A DNA stretch of 64,000 bases from Pseudomonas syringae (GCF_001698815.1 NZ_LGSI01000048.1:1-64000), one strand, 5' to 3'; positions 35,422 through 45,687 are shown, counted from the stretch's first letter. The notes: generated from the letters alone by a model not told the origin. Program-made: numbers and translations.

Positions 35422-36183
35422 TTATTTATCGTCAGCTTGGCCCGGAACATTAGGAGTTTCGGTCGATATACCCTGCACTTCTTCTTTCATGCGCTTAAGG
35501 CCCATGTGGCGCACGTCGGTGCCGCGCACGAGATAGATGACCAGCTCGGAAATGTTGCGCGCATGGTCGCCGATGCGTTCCAGCGAGCGCAGCACCCAGA
35601 TCACGTTGAGTACACGGGAGATGGAGCGCGGGTCTTCCATCATGTAGGTCGCCAGCTCACGCAGCGCGGTCTTGTATTCGCGGTCGATGATCTTGTCGTA
35701 TTGGGCAACCGACAAAGCCAGCTCGGCGTCAAAGCGTGCAAAGGAGTCCAGCGCATCACGGACCATGTTGCGGACCTGATCGCCAATGTGCCGCACTTCG
35801 ACGTAACCGCGCGGCGATTCGCCTTCTTCGCACAGCTGGATGGCGCGACGGGCGATCTTGGTGGCTTCGTCACCGATGCGCTCCAGGTCGATCACCGACT
35901 TGGAAATGCTGATGATCAGGCGCAGGTCAGAGGCCGCTGGCTGCCGACGGGCAAGAATGCGCAGGCATTCTTCGTCGATGTTGCGCTCCATCTGGTTGAT
36001 GCGGTCGTCGACTTCACGAACCCGCTGGGCCAGCCCCGAATCGGCTTCGATCAAGGCGGTCACCGCATCATTGACCTGCTTCTCGACCAATCCGCCCATT
36101 TCGAGCAAATGGCTACGCACTTCTTCGAGCTCGGCGTTGAACTGTTGTGAGATGTGATGCGTGAGGCTGTCTTTATGGATCAT
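35422..36183 (-). CDS. phoU: Phosphate signalling protein PhoU
   Basis: A 253-residue PhoU with two copies of the PhoU three-helix domain. The metal-cluster motifs E-R-I-x-D-x(2)-x-N/T-I are seen as DLERIGDEATKIARRAI (about 88-104) and SLERIGDHARNISELVIYLV (near 200). PhoU couples Pst transporter state to PhoR and limits phosphate uptake. AAGGACACC precedes the ATG. It is last in the pst operon, 75 bases after pstB. Confidence 0.96.
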   Translation of the reverse strand: MIHKDSLTHHISQQFNAELEEVRSHLLEMGGLVEKQVNDAVTALIEADSGLAQRVREVDDRINQMERNIDEECLRILARRQPAASDLRLIISISKSVIDLERIGDEATKIARRAIQLCEEGESPRGYVEVRHIGDQVRNMVRDALDSFARFDAELALSVAQYDKIIDREYKTALRELATYMMEDPRSISRVLNVIWVLRSLERIGDHARNISELVIYLVRGTDVRHMGLKRMKEEVQGISTETPNVPGQADDK

Positions 36184-36258
36184 GCTTGGTGTCCTTGGAA
36201 CGTCCGATTAAGTGCAAAAACGCAGCGGTGGTTCAGGGGCTGACGAAGCACATCTCAC

Positions 36259-37092
36259 CTAGCCATAGCGGCCGGTGATGTAGTCTTCAGTCTGTTTTTT
36301 CGCCGGATTGGTGAACAACGTATCTGTGTCACCGAACTCGACCAGTTTGCCCATGTACATGAATGCGGTGTAATCCGAGACCCGCGCCGCCTGCTGCATG
36401 TTGTGGGTAACGATCACAATGGTGTATTTGGATTTCAGTTCGTAGATCAGTTCTTCGACTTTTAACGTCGAAATTGGATCAAGCGCCGAACAGGGTTCGT
36501 CCAGCAGCAACACTTCAGGCTCGACCGCGATGGTGCGGGCGATGACCAGACGTTGCTGCTGACCGCCGGACAAGCCCAAAGCGGACTCGTGCAGGCGATC
36601 CTTGACCTCGTCCCACAGCGCAGCACCCTTGAGCGCCCATTCCACGGCCTCATCGAGCACGCGTTTCTTGTTGATGCCCTGAATCCGCAAGCCATAGACC
36701 ACGTTTTCGTAGATGGTCTTGGGGAACGGGTTGGGCTTCTGGAACACCATGCCGACGCGGCGGCGCAATTCGGCAACATCTTCGCCCTTGCGATAGATGT
36801 CATGGCCCCACAGGTTGATGGAACCGTCGACACGGCAGCCATCGACCAGATCATTCATGCGATTGAACGTGCGCAGCAGCGTGGACTTGCCACAACCGGA
36901 CGGACCGATGAACGCCGTCACCCGTTGCTTGGGAATATTCAGGCTGATATCGAACAGCGCCTGTTTATCGTCGTAAAACAGATTCAGCCCCGGCACTTCG
37001 ATGGCCACGGTCTCGTCGGCCAGATGCAGGCCTTGTCGCTTGCGGCCCAGGGTCGTCATGTTGACGCCGTGGGTCGGGTTGTCGTGCTGCAT
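36259..37092 (-). CDS. pstB: Phosphate ABC transporter ATP-binding protein
   Basis: A 277-residue ABC ATPase: Walker [10 protein letters not shown], signature LSGGQQQRL, Walker [14 protein letters not shown], and H-loop [17 protein letters not shown] with the phosphate-importer-specific [14 protein letters not shown]. It powers PstCA. GGGAG precedes the ATG. The N-terminal 25 residues before the ABC core are a typical Pseudomonas extension. Confidence 0.97.
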   Translation of the reverse strand: MQHDNPTHGVNMTTLGRKRQGLHLADETVAIEVPGLNLFYDDKQALFDISLNIPKQRVTAFIGPSGCGKSTLLRTFNRMNDLVDGCRVDGSINLWGHDIYRKGEDVAELRRRVGMVFQKPNPFPKTIYENVVYGLRIQGINKKRVLDEAVEWALKGAALWDEVKDRLHESALGLSGGQQQRLVIARTIAVEPEVLLLDEPCSALDPISTLKVEELIYELKSKYTIVIVTHNMQQAARVSDYTAFMYMGKLVEFGDTDTLFTNPAKKQTEDYITGRYG

Positions 37093-37165
37093 GGATTGCT
37101 CCCGGTGCTAAGCATTCTGTTCATCGAACCGCCCTCCTTCTGCGAGGGAGCGGTGCTGTTGCAAA

Positions 37166-38836
37166 TCAGCTGTCCAGCGCTTTGTATTTCTCGCGCAGAT
37201 GGTTACGAATCGCCACCGCAGACAGGTTGAGCAAGGCGATCACCAATACCAGCAGCAACGCCGTGGCATACACCAGCGGACGTGCGGCCTCGACATTCGG
37301 GCTTTGGAAGCCGACGTCGTAAATATGGAAACCCAGGTGCATGATCTTCTGGTCCAGATGCAGATAAGGGTAGTTGCCATCCACCGGCAGCGATGGCGCC
37401 AGCTTCACCACGCCCACCAGCATCAGCGGCGCCACTTCACCCGCAGCGCGGGCCACGGCGAGAATCAGGCCGGTCATCATCGCCGGGCTGGCCATGGGCA
37501 AAACGATTTTCCACAGGGTTTCTGCCTTGGTAGCGCCCAACGCCAGCGAGCCTTCGCGCAAGGTCCGCGGGATGCGCGCCAGGCCTTCTTCGGTGGCGAC
37601 GATCACCACCGGCACGGCCAGCAGCGCCAGCGTCAAGGACGCCCAGAGCAAGCCCGGCGTGCCGAAAGTCGGCGCGGGCAAGGCTTCCGGGAAGAACAGC
37701 CGATCCACCGAACCACCCAGCACATAAACGAAGAAACCCAGGCCGAACACGCCGTAGACAATCGCTGGAACGCCAGCCAGATTGTTCACCGCGATTCTGA
37801 TCAGGCGCGTCACCGGGCCTTGCCGTGCGTATTCGCGCAGATAAACCGCCGCCAACACGCCAAATGGGGTGACGATCACGGCCATGATCAAGGTCATCAT
37901 CACGGTGCCGAAAATCGCCGGGAAGATGCCGCCTTCGGTATTGGCTTCACGCGGGTCTTCGCTGAGGAATTCCCAGAGCTTCTTGAAATAGAAACCCAGC
38001 TTGGTAAATGTACCCATGGCGTTGGGCTGATAGGCATGCACCACTTTGCCGAGGCTGATTTCGACTTCTTTGCCGTTGGCATCCCTGGCGGTCAGGCTGT
38101 CGCGGTCGAAGGCGGTGTGCAGCGCGCTCAGTTGCGCTTCGATGTCTTTATAGCGATGGTCCAGTTCGGCGCGCTCGCTGGCCATGTCGGCCTGGGCTTG
38201 CGGGTCCAGCTGGCCTTCCAGCTCCAGCTTGCGAGCCTGCAGACGCAAGCGTTCAATGCCGTGGTTGATGGCGCCGATGTCTTTCTTTTCCAGCCCGTAC
38301 AGTTCGCGCGCCAGGCTATTGATACGCTGGATGCGTTCCTGCAGGGTCGGCCAGGCCGCCTCGCCTTCAGCAACAATCTTGCCGTTTTCCTTCACGTTGA
38401 CCAGATAACCGTAGAAATTGCCCCACTCGCGGCGCTCCAGGGTCATCAGTTCCGGCGGTTTGCTCTGTTCGGTCAACCATTCGCCAACCACCCAGGTGAA
38501 ATCACTGGGATTGAGGTCCCGATTGCCGACCTTGACCAGCTCGCGGGTCATGAATTCCGGGCCTGCATCGAGTACCGGCAAGCCTGAGCCTTTCAAGCGT
38601 GCGCGCGGCACTTGCTCCTGCTCGACCACTTCACCGATCAGAACATGCTTTTCCTGATTGGGTACGTCGTACTGCGCGTAGGTCAGGTCCGCCGGCCAGA
38701 AATGCCCGAGGCCGCGTACGGCGATCACCGCCAGCAGGCCAATGGTCATGATGACAGCAATGGAGACGGCACCCGCACTCATCCAGACGCCGGGGGCGCC
38801 GCTTTTGAACCAGCTCTTGAGGGAGTTCTTTTTCAC
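37166..38836 (-). CDS. pstA: Phosphate ABC transporter permease PstA (long form)
   Basis: A 556-residue permease, nearly twice the E. coli length. A first transmembrane helix near residue 20-40 is followed by a long periplasmic or coiled-coil insertion (about 45-300, with repeated Glu/Leu/Arg helices such as ERIQRINSLARELYGLEKK). The conserved permease domain has GTVMMTLIMAVIVTPFGVLAAVYLREYA and the EAA loop LREGSLALGATKAETLWKIVLP. It starts at GTG 38836, preceded by AAGGTAG. Long PstA is usual in Pseudomonas; what the insertion does is not known to me. Confidence 0.95.
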   Translation of the reverse strand: MKKNSLKSWFKSGAPGVWMSAGAVSIAVIMTIGLLAVIAVRGLGHFWPADLTYAQYDVPNQEKHVLIGEVVEQEQVPRARLKGSGLPVLDAGPEFMTRELVKVGNRDLNPSDFTWVVGEWLTEQSKPPELMTLERREWGNFYGYLVNVKENGKIVAEGEAAWPTLQERIQRINSLARELYGLEKKDIGAINHGIERLRLQARKLELEGQLDPQAQADMASERAELDHRYKDIEAQLSALHTAFDRDSLTARDANGKEVEISLGKVVHAYQPNAMGTFTKLGFYFKKLWEFLSEDPREANTEGGIFPAIFGTVMMTLIMAVIVTPFGVLAAVYLREYARQGPVTRLIRIAVNNLAGVPAIVYGVFGLGFFVYVLGGSVDRLFFPEALPAPTFGTPGLLWASLTLALLAVPVVIVATEEGLARIPRTLREGSLALGATKAETLWKIVLPMASPAMMTGLILAVARAAGEVAPLMLVGVVKLAPSLPVDGNYPYLHLDQKIMHLGFHIYDVGFQSPNVEAARPLVYATALLLVLVIALLNLSAVAIRNHLREKYKALDS

Positions 38837-38851
38837 GAACTTCTACCTTCC

Positions 38852-41137
38852 TTAGAGAGACGAGTATTGCTTGCGCAGACGCTGACGAATCAGCTCCGCC
38901 AAGGTGTTCATCACGAACGTGAACGTCAGCAGCACCAGGGCTGCGAGGAACAACACTCGATAATGACTGCCTCCCACTTCCGACTCCGGCATCTCCACCG
39001 CGACGTTCGCCGCCAGCGTGCGCATGCCTTCAAACAGGTTCATGTCCATGATCGGCGTGTTGCCGGTGGCCATCAGCACGATCATGGTTTCGCCCACCGC
39101 GCGGCCCATGCCGATCATCAGCGCCGAGAAAATCCCCGGGCTCGCCGTGAGGATGACCACGCGGGTCAGGGTTTGCCACGGCGTGGCGCCCAGTGCCAGC
39201 GAACCGAGGGTCAGGCCGCGCGGCACGCTGAACACGGCGTCTTCGGCAATTGAGTAGATGTTGGGGATGACTGCGAAACCCATGGCGATGCCGACCACCA
39301 GTGCGTTGCGCTGATCGTAGGTAATGCCCAGATCATTGGAGATCCACATACGCATGTCGCCGCCGAAGAACCAGTTCTCCAGATGCGGGCTCATGCCCAG
39401 TGACGCCCAACCAACCAGCAGCACCACCGGCAGCAGAATCGCGCTTTCCCAGCCATCGGGTACCCGCAGACGAATCGAATCAGGCAAGCGGCTCCAGGCG
39501 AAACCGGCCACCAGAATGCCAATCGGCGTCAGCAGCAACAGGCTGAAAATCCCCGGCAAATGCCCTTCCAGATACGGCGCCAGAAACAGCCCGGCGAAGA
39601 AGCCGAGAATCACCGTCGGCATGGCTTCCATCAATTCGATCACCGGCTTGACCTTGCGGCGCATGCCCGGTGCCATGAAATAAGCGGTATAGATTGCTGC
39701 GGCAATGGCCAGCGGTGCGGCGAGCAGCATGGCGTAGAACGCGGCTTTCAGCGTGCCATAGGTCAGTGGCGCGAGGCTCAGCTTGGGTTCGAAGTCGCTG
39801 TTGGAAGCCGTGGACTGCCAGACGTATTTAGGCTCGTCATAATTTTCGTACCAGACCTTGCCCCACAGCGAACTCCAGGACACTTCCGGGTGTGGATTTT
39901 TCAGGACCATCGGCAACAATGCGCCGCCCTGCTCAACCATGATCCGGTCGGCACGCGGCGACAGGGTAATCAGTCCTGCATCCTCGGCGACTTGTTGAAC
40001 CAGCAAGGTGCGATGCGCGGTGCTATGGAACACACCCAACTTGCCGGAAGCGTCCATGGCGATGAAACCCTTGCGGCGCTGCTCGGCACGGATTTGCACG
40101 ATAGGCGCGGTGCTCATCTGGAAGTCGCGAATGTGCATCAGGCGCTGTTCGCCATCCACATCGCGGGCCATGAACCACTGAGCCATGCCGCCTTTGGAGT
40201 TGCCGATAATCAGCGAAATACCGCCCACCAGTTGCGTGCTGGCGGTGATTTCAGCATTGCCGTCCTCGAGCAGCTTATAGCGGCCATTGAGCGTGCGATC
40301 GCGCAGACTGAACACGTCGGCCTGGGCGCGGCCATTGATCACATACAGCCATTGCTGGCGCGGATCGATATAGATGGCTTTGACCGCCTCCGACAGCTGC
40401 GGCAGATCAATACGGCTCAACTCGCTGCTGACCTCGCCGGTCATCATGTTTTCTTTTTGCTCAAGGCCCAGCACGTGCAGCTGCGAACCGGTCGACGCGG
40501 CGATCAGCAGGCTTTCGCCATTGGCATTGAGGGTGACGTGATCCAGCGCTCGGCCTTGATCATCAATGGTCAGAGGCGCTTCACCGTAGGGCCAGAGCAG
40601 CGCGGGAGTGATAGTTTTCAGGTCATTGGGATAGGTGATCTGGTAGCTGTGGCGGAACACCAGCACCTGACCATTGGACAAACCCAACGCAATCAATGGT
40701 GTGCCGGGCTGGTCCTTGCCGATGGACGCGACGGTCACGCCAGCAGGCAACGGCAAGCTGATGCGTTGCAGTTCCGCCCCGTTCTGGGCATTGAAGAACA
40801 CCGCTTCACCCAGGTCGGAAATTCGCATGCCGACCTGATTCTGTTCCTCGATGGACAGCATCAGCGGCTTGCCGGCGTCGTTCAGCCAGGCCGGTTTGAC
40901 CGGGCTTTCCTGGGTCAGGGTTGCGCCTTGAAACAGCGGAGCCACGACGTAGGCCAGATAAAAGAAGATCAAGGTGATCGCCGCCAGCACGGCAAGGCCG
41001 CCGATGGCCACGTACCAACGGGTCAAGCGGTCCTTGAAAGCACGCACGCGGCGCTTGCGCTGCATCTGCGGCGTATTGAAATCAATGCGCTTGGCGGGTG
41101 AATTCTGATTCATCGAAGGCTTGGCCAAATCATTCAT
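38852..41137 (-). CDS. pstC: Phosphate ABC transporter permease PstC (long form)
   Basis: A 761-residue permease. A first transmembrane segment (about 45-70) is followed by a periplasmic domain of roughly 380 residues, rich in beta strands and repeat-like (LGLSNGQVLVFRHSYQ..., VINGRAQADVFSLRD), suggesting a propeller-type fold. The C-terminal 300 residues are the PstC permease with GTLKAAFYAMLLAAPLAIAAAIYTA and LGSLALGATPWQTLTRVVI. I choose the ATG at 41137, 8 bases after AGGG. It is 138 bases downstream of pstS. Confidence 0.94.
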   Translation of the reverse strand: MNDLAKPSMNQNSPAKRIDFNTPQMQRKRRVRAFKDRLTRWYVAIGGLAVLAAITLIFFYLAYVVAPLFQGATLTQESPVKPAWLNDAGKPLMLSIEEQNQVGMRISDLGEAVFFNAQNGAELQRISLPLPAGVTVASIGKDQPGTPLIALGLSNGQVLVFRHSYQITYPNDLKTITPALLWPYGEAPLTIDDQGRALDHVTLNANGESLLIAASTGSQLHVLGLEQKENMMTGEVSSELSRIDLPQLSEAVKAIYIDPRQQWLYVINGRAQADVFSLRDRTLNGRYKLLEDGNAEITASTQLVGGISLIIGNSKGGMAQWFMARDVDGEQRLMHIRDFQMSTAPIVQIRAEQRRKGFIAMDASGKLGVFHSTAHRTLLVQQVAEDAGLITLSPRADRIMVEQGGALLPMVLKNPHPEVSWSSLWGKVWYENYDEPKYVWQSTASNSDFEPKLSLAPLTYGTLKAAFYAMLLAAPLAIAAAIYTAYFMAPGMRRKVKPVIELMEAMPTVILGFFAGLFLAPYLEGHLPGIFSLLLLTPIGILVAGFAWSRLPDSIRLRVPDGWESAILLPVVLLVGWASLGMSPHLENWFFGGDMRMWISNDLGITYDQRNALVVGIAMGFAVIPNIYSIAEDAVFSVPRGLTLGSLALGATPWQTLTRVVILTASPGIFSALMIGMGRAVGETMIVLMATGNTPIMDMNLFEGMRTLAANVAVEMPESEVGGSHYRVLFLAALVLLTFTFVMNTLAELIRQRLRKQYSSL

Positions 41138-41188
41138 GCGCACACCCTAGCGGTCCTGTATGACAAAAACATTACAGCGAGGTGACGC

Positions 41189-41224
41189 AAAAAAGCCCGC
41201 CACCCACGATCCTGGCAGCGGACT
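41189..41224 (-). terminator. Possible terminator or attenuator between pstS and pstC
   Basis: On the minus strand a GC-rich imperfect hairpin (CCGC...GCGG) is followed by CTTTTTTGCG. It would reduce read-through from pstS to pstC, as is common where the binding protein must be made in excess. Confidence 0.5.
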
Positions 41225-41275
41225 GTACAGTTAATAGCGCGGCCTGATTCAAGCAAGCCTCGCCGAGGGTGACGA

Positions 41276-42271
41276 TTATTTCGCCGCGACTGCACCTTCC
41301 TGCAAGCCCAGATCCGTCAATGCCTTGGTCACGACCTTCGATGGCAGCGGGATATAGCCGTCTTTCATGACCACTTCCTGACCTTGCCGGGACAGAACCA
41401 GCTTGATGAATTCAGCTTCCAGCGGCGCCAAAGGCTTGTTGGGTGCCTTATTAACATAGACATAAAGGAAGCGCGCCAGCGGATAGGAACCGTTGAGTGC
41501 GTTGGCTTCGTTGTCTTCGACGAACTCGGCGCCTTCTTTCTTGGCCAGCGGCACGGTGCGCACGCTGGACGTTTTATAACCGATACCCGAATAACCGATG
41601 CCGTTCAGCGAACTGCTGATGGAACTGACCACCGAAGCCGAGCCAGGCTGTTCATTGACGTTGGCCTTGAAGTCGCCTTTGCAGAGCGCTTCTTCCTTGA
41701 AGTAGCCATACGTGCCGGATACCGAGTTGCGGCCAAACAATTGAATCGGCTTGCCTGCCAGATCACCGGTGACACCGACGTCGGCCCAGGTCTTGGCGTC
41801 AGCCTTGGCACCACACAGACGCGTGACGGAGAAAATCGCGTCCACTTGGGCCATGGTCAGGCCTTTGATCGGGTTGTCCTTGTGCACGAAAACCGCCAGC
41901 GCATCGACTGCAACCGGGATCGCCGTAGGTTTGTAGCCATGCCGCTGCTCGAAAGCCGACAGTTCGCCGTCCTTCATCTTGCGGCTCATCGGCCCAAGGT
42001 TGGCGGTACCTTCGGTCAAGGCAGGTGGCGCAGTGGACGAGCCGGCAGCCTGAATCTGAATGTTTACGCTGGGATATTCTTTCTTGTAGGCCTCAGCCCA
42101 CAACGTCATGAGGTTCGCCAGGGTATCGGAACCCACACTGGACAGATTGCCCGACACGCCGGAGGTCTTCACATAAGGCTTGATCGCAGGATCAACAGCG
42201 GCAAAGGAATGGGCAGTCGCCACGCCAGCGGCTAAGAAGGTCAGTGCAGTCATCAAACGCTTGAGTTTCAT
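41276..42271 (-). CDS. pstS: Periplasmic phosphate-binding protein PstS
   Basis: A 331-residue solute-binding protein with a signal peptide ([24 protein letters not shown], about 1-24). Phosphate-binding motifs are [26 protein letters not shown] and the [10 protein letters not shown] loop. It delivers phosphate to PstCAB. The start is the ATG at 42271, with GGAGCAAGG upstream; a longer frame has no signal. Its promoter carries a clear Pho box, so it should be strongly induced on phosphate starvation by PhoB encoded in the same window. Confidence 0.96.
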   Translation of the reverse strand: MKLKRLMTALTFLAAGVATAHSFAAVDPAIKPYVKTSGVSGNLSSVGSDTLANLMTLWAEAYKKEYPSVNIQIQAAGSSTAPPALTEGTANLGPMSRKMKDGELSAFEQRHGYKPTAIPVAVDALAVFVHKDNPIKGLTMAQVDAIFSVTRLCGAKADAKTWADVGVTGDLAGKPIQLFGRNSVSGTYGYFKEEALCKGDFKANVNEQPGSASVVSSISSSLNGIGYSGIGYKTSSVRTVPLAKKEGAEFVEDNEANALNGSYPLARFLYVYVNKAPNKPLAPLEAEFIKLVLSRQGQEVVMKDGYIPLPSKVVTKALTDLGLQEGAVAAK

Positions 42272-42340
42272 ACCTTGCTCCGAGCGAGGTGAGTCAAAAA
42301 ATCCGTGACCGTCAGTATTGGCGGGCAGCGTGACGACTTT

Positions 42341-42358
42341 ATGAAAAGATTGTGACAG
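42341..42358 (-). promoter_or_regulatory. Pho box of the pst operon
   Basis: On the minus strand CTGTCAC-AATC-TTTTCAT, a good PhoB box (two 7-bp repeats separated by 4 AT-rich bases), about 70 bases before the pstS ATG. Confidence 0.82.
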
Positions 42359-42550
42359 TTGCGTGACTCTTTCACCAACAGGGCTTTTGTCTGTTGAAAC
42401 GTGCGGTTGATCACGCTCTAGGCAACATAACGCCTCGCGATAAATTTTTATCAGCCAATTGCCAAAAAATCTCATTGCACTTCACCCGTTGCATATGCTT
42501 AACAGAACATATCAACGTCTAATAATTATTAAGTCATGGAGACTCAGCGA

Positions 42551-43912
42551 ATGGAATCCACGTTAAACAGTAGACACTTGGCATTGGAAGAACAGGCATT
42601 CAAAGCGCCAATCCAAAGAAATAGCTCAGATCGCGCATCGCCTCTGAATCCGCTGCAATATGATGAAACTTTTGGTCGCGACGGAAAGTTACTGATCAAT
42701 ATGGGTGGACGTCGAACGTCCTGGGTCTCCTCCATTGTGCAGTTGCGCAACAGTTCAAAGTACCTGGCGACTTATTATGAGGCTTTAGCCCCGGGCAATC
42801 CTGATCCTTATATCAACAACGCCGGTGTTGCCCGATTTGACTCCAGCGGAAATATTGATACGTCGTTCGGCGCTCGCGCAGACGGAACCGTCGATATCAG
42901 ATTCGGCGCTACCGACTATTCATTTCCCCAGCAAATTATTGAACTTGAGAACGGACAACTATTAGTTATCGGGGAACACCGGCGCCTTTCAAATACGCAA
43001 TTTCTGCATGTGACGATGACGCGACTGGCGTCTGACGGTAGCCTGGACACAAGCTTTGGCAATGACGGCGTACTCAACATTACATCACTTGCGAACAGGG
43101 CTATCCGGACCGTCGGCACGGTGGTGTTACCTGATGGAAAAATCATCATGGCGGCAACCATCGCTGAAGAAGGTCCAATACGCTCGTTCTTGATCAAGCT
43201 GACCCCGGATGGTCGGCTGGACGAAAGTTTCGCCGGGCAAGGCATTCTGGAACTACAACGATCACCCGCTACGGGGACATACCTCTCCGGTTTGAAACTT
43301 GTCGAGGAGAGAACTCGACTTTTCACTTACGGTTATTATGGGAGTGCCGCGGGTCACGAAGTGGGATTCATGACCCGACTCGACACCGATGGCAACTTTG
43401 ACACGAATTTTGGTCAGAGTGGTTTTGTGGACCTGGAGCCGAATGAACCAATTCTAATCAGGGATGTTTCGATCTCCAGCGATGAAGCCCATCTATTGGT
43501 CACTGGATTACATTTCAATCGGGAGTTGAGAATTGAGGAAAGCCTGCTTGCGAGATGCCTGACCAATGGCAAGCCTGATAAACGCTTCAACCAGGGCAAG
43601 CCGGTTTATCTGCGGTTTCATCCGACTTCCACGTATGACTTGTGGAACGATGCAAGAACATTGATGGACGAGGCGGGGAAGATCGTGGTTTTCGGCAGCG
43701 GCGGCACACCAACCGATAGCTGGTCCGTTGCTGGCAGGTTCCATTCAACGGGTAAACCCGATACAAGTTTTGCTGAAGGCTCGAGTGTAGGCTCACCGCC
43801 AGGTGCATCGTTTTTCCCTAGGGGCAGCTACGTAGAAGGTTCAAACCCGCGAACAATCCTTTGCGCTGGCGCAGCCGAAGGTTCCGGCGCGGTGCTCGCC
43901 ATCAAGGTATGA
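42551..43912 (+). CDS. Delta-60 repeat protein
   Basis: A 453-residue protein built from about six repeats of 50-60 residues, each with the D-x-S/T/N-F-G-x-x-G motif (ETFGRDGKL, IDTSFGARADG, LDTSFGNDGVL, LDESFAGQG, FDTNFGQSG) and a strand-rich body. This is the delta-60/beta-propeller-like repeat seen in large bacterial surface proteins. There is no signal peptide or membrane segment. I start at 42551, since GGAG is 9 bases upstream there and absent for the ATG at 42536. It is AT-richer than its neighbours, isolated, and ends at a strong terminator, so it may have been acquired. Function unknown. Confidence 0.8.
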   Translation: MESTLNSRHLALEEQAFKAPIQRNSSDRASPLNPLQYDETFGRDGKLLINMGGRRTSWVSSIVQLRNSSKYLATYYEALAPGNPDPYINNAGVARFDSSGNIDTSFGARADGTVDIRFGATDYSFPQQIIELENGQLLVIGEHRRLSNTQFLHVTMTRLASDGSLDTSFGNDGVLNITSLANRAIRTVGTVVLPDGKIIMAATIAEEGPIRSFLIKLTPDGRLDESFAGQGILELQRSPATGTYLSGLKLVEERTRLFTYGYYGSAAGHEVGFMTRLDTDGNFDTNFGQSGFVDLEPNEPILIRDVSISSDEAHLLVTGLHFNRELRIEESLLARCLTNGKPDKRFNQGKPVYLRFHPTSTYDLWNDARTLMDEAGKIVVFGSGGTPTDSWSVAGRFHSTGKPDTSFAEGSSVGSPPGASFFPRGSYVEGSNPRTILCAGAAEGSGAVLAIKV

Positions 43913-43917
43913 AGCCA

Positions 43918-43952
43918 AGGCGCAGGCCTGCCAAAGCGGGCCTGCGCTTTTT
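43918..43952 (+). terminator. Terminator of the delta-60 gene
   Basis: GCGCAGGCC (43920-43928) and GGCCTGCGC (43939-43947) form a 9-bp stem followed by TTTTT, five bases after the stop codon. Confidence 0.88.
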
Positions 43953-43966
43953 ACCCGTGCAATCGC

Positions 43967-45268
43967 CTAGCTGCGACGCACTTCGGTCTTCAGCAAATAC
44001 CCACCCATCACCATACCCATGCAGCATAGCGCCGCCACGTACCAAGCCGGCCCCATCGGGCTGGACTTGAGCATGAAGGTCACGACCATCGGCGTCAGAC
44101 CGCCGAAGATGGCGTAGGACAGGTTGTAGGAGAACGACAGACCCGAGAAGCGCACGGCTGCCGGGAACGCCTTGACCATCACGTACGGCACCGCGCCGAT
44201 GGTGCCGACGAACAGACCGGTTATCGCGTACAGCGGGAACAACCAGTCCGGATGCGCGCCGAGGCTGTGATACAGCGTCCACGACGTGATCAGCAATCCG
44301 AGGCTACCGAGCAGGAACACCCAACCCGCGCCAAAGCGGTCAGCCAGCGCACCGGCACCGATGCAACCCAGGCTCAGGAAGACAATCGCCAGGCTATTGG
44401 CCTTCAATGCGACCGCAGCAGGGAAGCCAAACGTCGCGCTTTGTAGAATGGTCGGGGTCATCAGGATGACCACGATGATGCCCGCGGACAGCAGCCAGGT
44501 CAGCAGCATCGAAATCGCGACCGCGCCGCGATGATCGCGTAACACAGCCTTAAGCGGCACTTCGTCGGCCAAGGCCTTGCGCAGTTGCAGCTCGGCGAAC
44601 ACCGGCGTCTCGTGCAGCCAGCGGCGCAGGTAAACCGACAACAGGCCGAACACGCCGCCGAGCAGGAACGGGATACGCCAGGCGAAATCGGCCACTTCAA
44701 TCGGGGTATAAATGCTGTTGATTAAGGTGGCGACCAGCGAACCCAGCAAAATCCCGGCGGTCAGGCCGCAGGTCAGCGTGCCGCAGGCGTAGCCGATATG
44801 GCGCGCTGGAACGTGCTCGGAGACGAACACCCAGGCGCCCGGCACTTCGCCGCCAATCGCCGCGCCTTGAATGACCCGCATCAGCAGTAGCAGGATGGGC
44901 GCCCACATGCCGATTTGTGCGTAAGTCGGTAACAAACCCATGATCAGCGTCGGGACCGCCATCATGAAAATGCTCAAGGTGAACATTTTCTTGCGCCCCA
45001 GCAGGTCGCCGAAGTGCGCCATGATGATGCCGCCCAGCGGTCGAGCCAGGTAACCGGCAGCAAAGATGCCGAAGGTCTGCATCATGCGCAGCCATTCCGG
45101 CATGTCCACGGGAAAGAACAGCTTGCCGACCACGGTCGCGAAAAACACGAAAATGATGAAATCGTAGAATTCCAGCGCGCCGCCCAGTGCGGACAGCGAC
45201 AACGTCTTGTAGTCGTTACGGGTCAGCGGGCGCGACGGCTGCGCGGTACTTGAGTGCACTGTTGACAT
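43967..45268 (-). CDS. MFS transporter (metabolite:H+ symporter type)
   Basis: A 433-residue major facilitator of the MHS (metabolite:proton symporter) type, close to shikimate, citrate, proline/betaine and dicarboxylate carriers. Seen are the N-terminal GGALEFYDFIIFVFFA, the A-motif GDLLGRKKMF between helices 2 and 3, and VIQGAAIGGEVPGA. Twelve hydrophobic segments are present. The substrate cannot be told. I start at 45268 (MSTVHSS); the longer frame is non-homologous. A similar MFS gene lies next to pstS in P. aeruginosa. Confidence 0.88.
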   Translation of the reverse strand: MSTVHSSTAQPSRPLTRNDYKTLSLSALGGALEFYDFIIFVFFATVVGKLFFPVDMPEWLRMMQTFGIFAAGYLARPLGGIIMAHFGDLLGRKKMFTLSIFMMAVPTLIMGLLPTYAQIGMWAPILLLLMRVIQGAAIGGEVPGAWVFVSEHVPARHIGYACGTLTCGLTAGILLGSLVATLINSIYTPIEVADFAWRIPFLLGGVFGLLSVYLRRWLHETPVFAELQLRKALADEVPLKAVLRDHRGAVAISMLLTWLLSAGIIVVILMTPTILQSATFGFPAAVALKANSLAIVFLSLGCIGAGALADRFGAGWVFLLGSLGLLITSWTLYHSLGAHPDWLFPLYAITGLFVGTIGAVPYVMVKAFPAAVRFSGLSFSYNLSYAIFGGLTPMVVTFMLKSSPMGPAWYVAALCCMGMVMGGYLLKTEVRRS

Positions 45269-45687
45269 GGCAAGGCTTCTTCTCTTGTGAACATCTCTTT
45301 TATGGATAAGCGATAGCAATGCTGACTGCGGCGGGATGGCGTGCAGAAGCGATTCTCTCAAGCAACAGGCGCAGATAGGCACCAAAATTGCGTGATACAA
45401 GCAGTCATGCCGCCTGATCGGGTCCGGCACGATAGCAAATTGTTTCAAAAAGCACACAGATAGAAGCTGCAAGTGGTCTAAATCGCCAGTCAACGGGTCG
45501 TAGCCTGACGCGTCGCCCGATATACTCGCAGACCGCGATTTGCTACATCTTGTGTGAAAACGTATCGGGGTACTGTGCGAAATCAGCTGTCCGACAGCCG
45601 CTTTCGCAGAGTTTCCCTTCAGACGCCTCCGGGCATCTGTCCACCGCGGCAAAGACTTAAGCGTCATGGGTCAGAGGCACCCTATGC
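45269..45687. other. Non-coding divergent region
   Basis: 419 bases between the divergent MFS and thioesterase genes. No plausible gene is seen on either strand. TATACT at 45521-45526 could be a -10 for the thioesterase, with a poor -35. The length leaves room for regulatory sites that I cannot identify. Confidence 0.5.

Noticed and set aside
37199..38587. Long open frame on the + strand opposite pstA
   Set aside because: High-GC antisense frame with Gln/His/Arg-rich nonsense composition; pstA on the other strand is a clear homologue. A similar frame lies opposite pstC at 39560-41101 and is rejected for the same reason.
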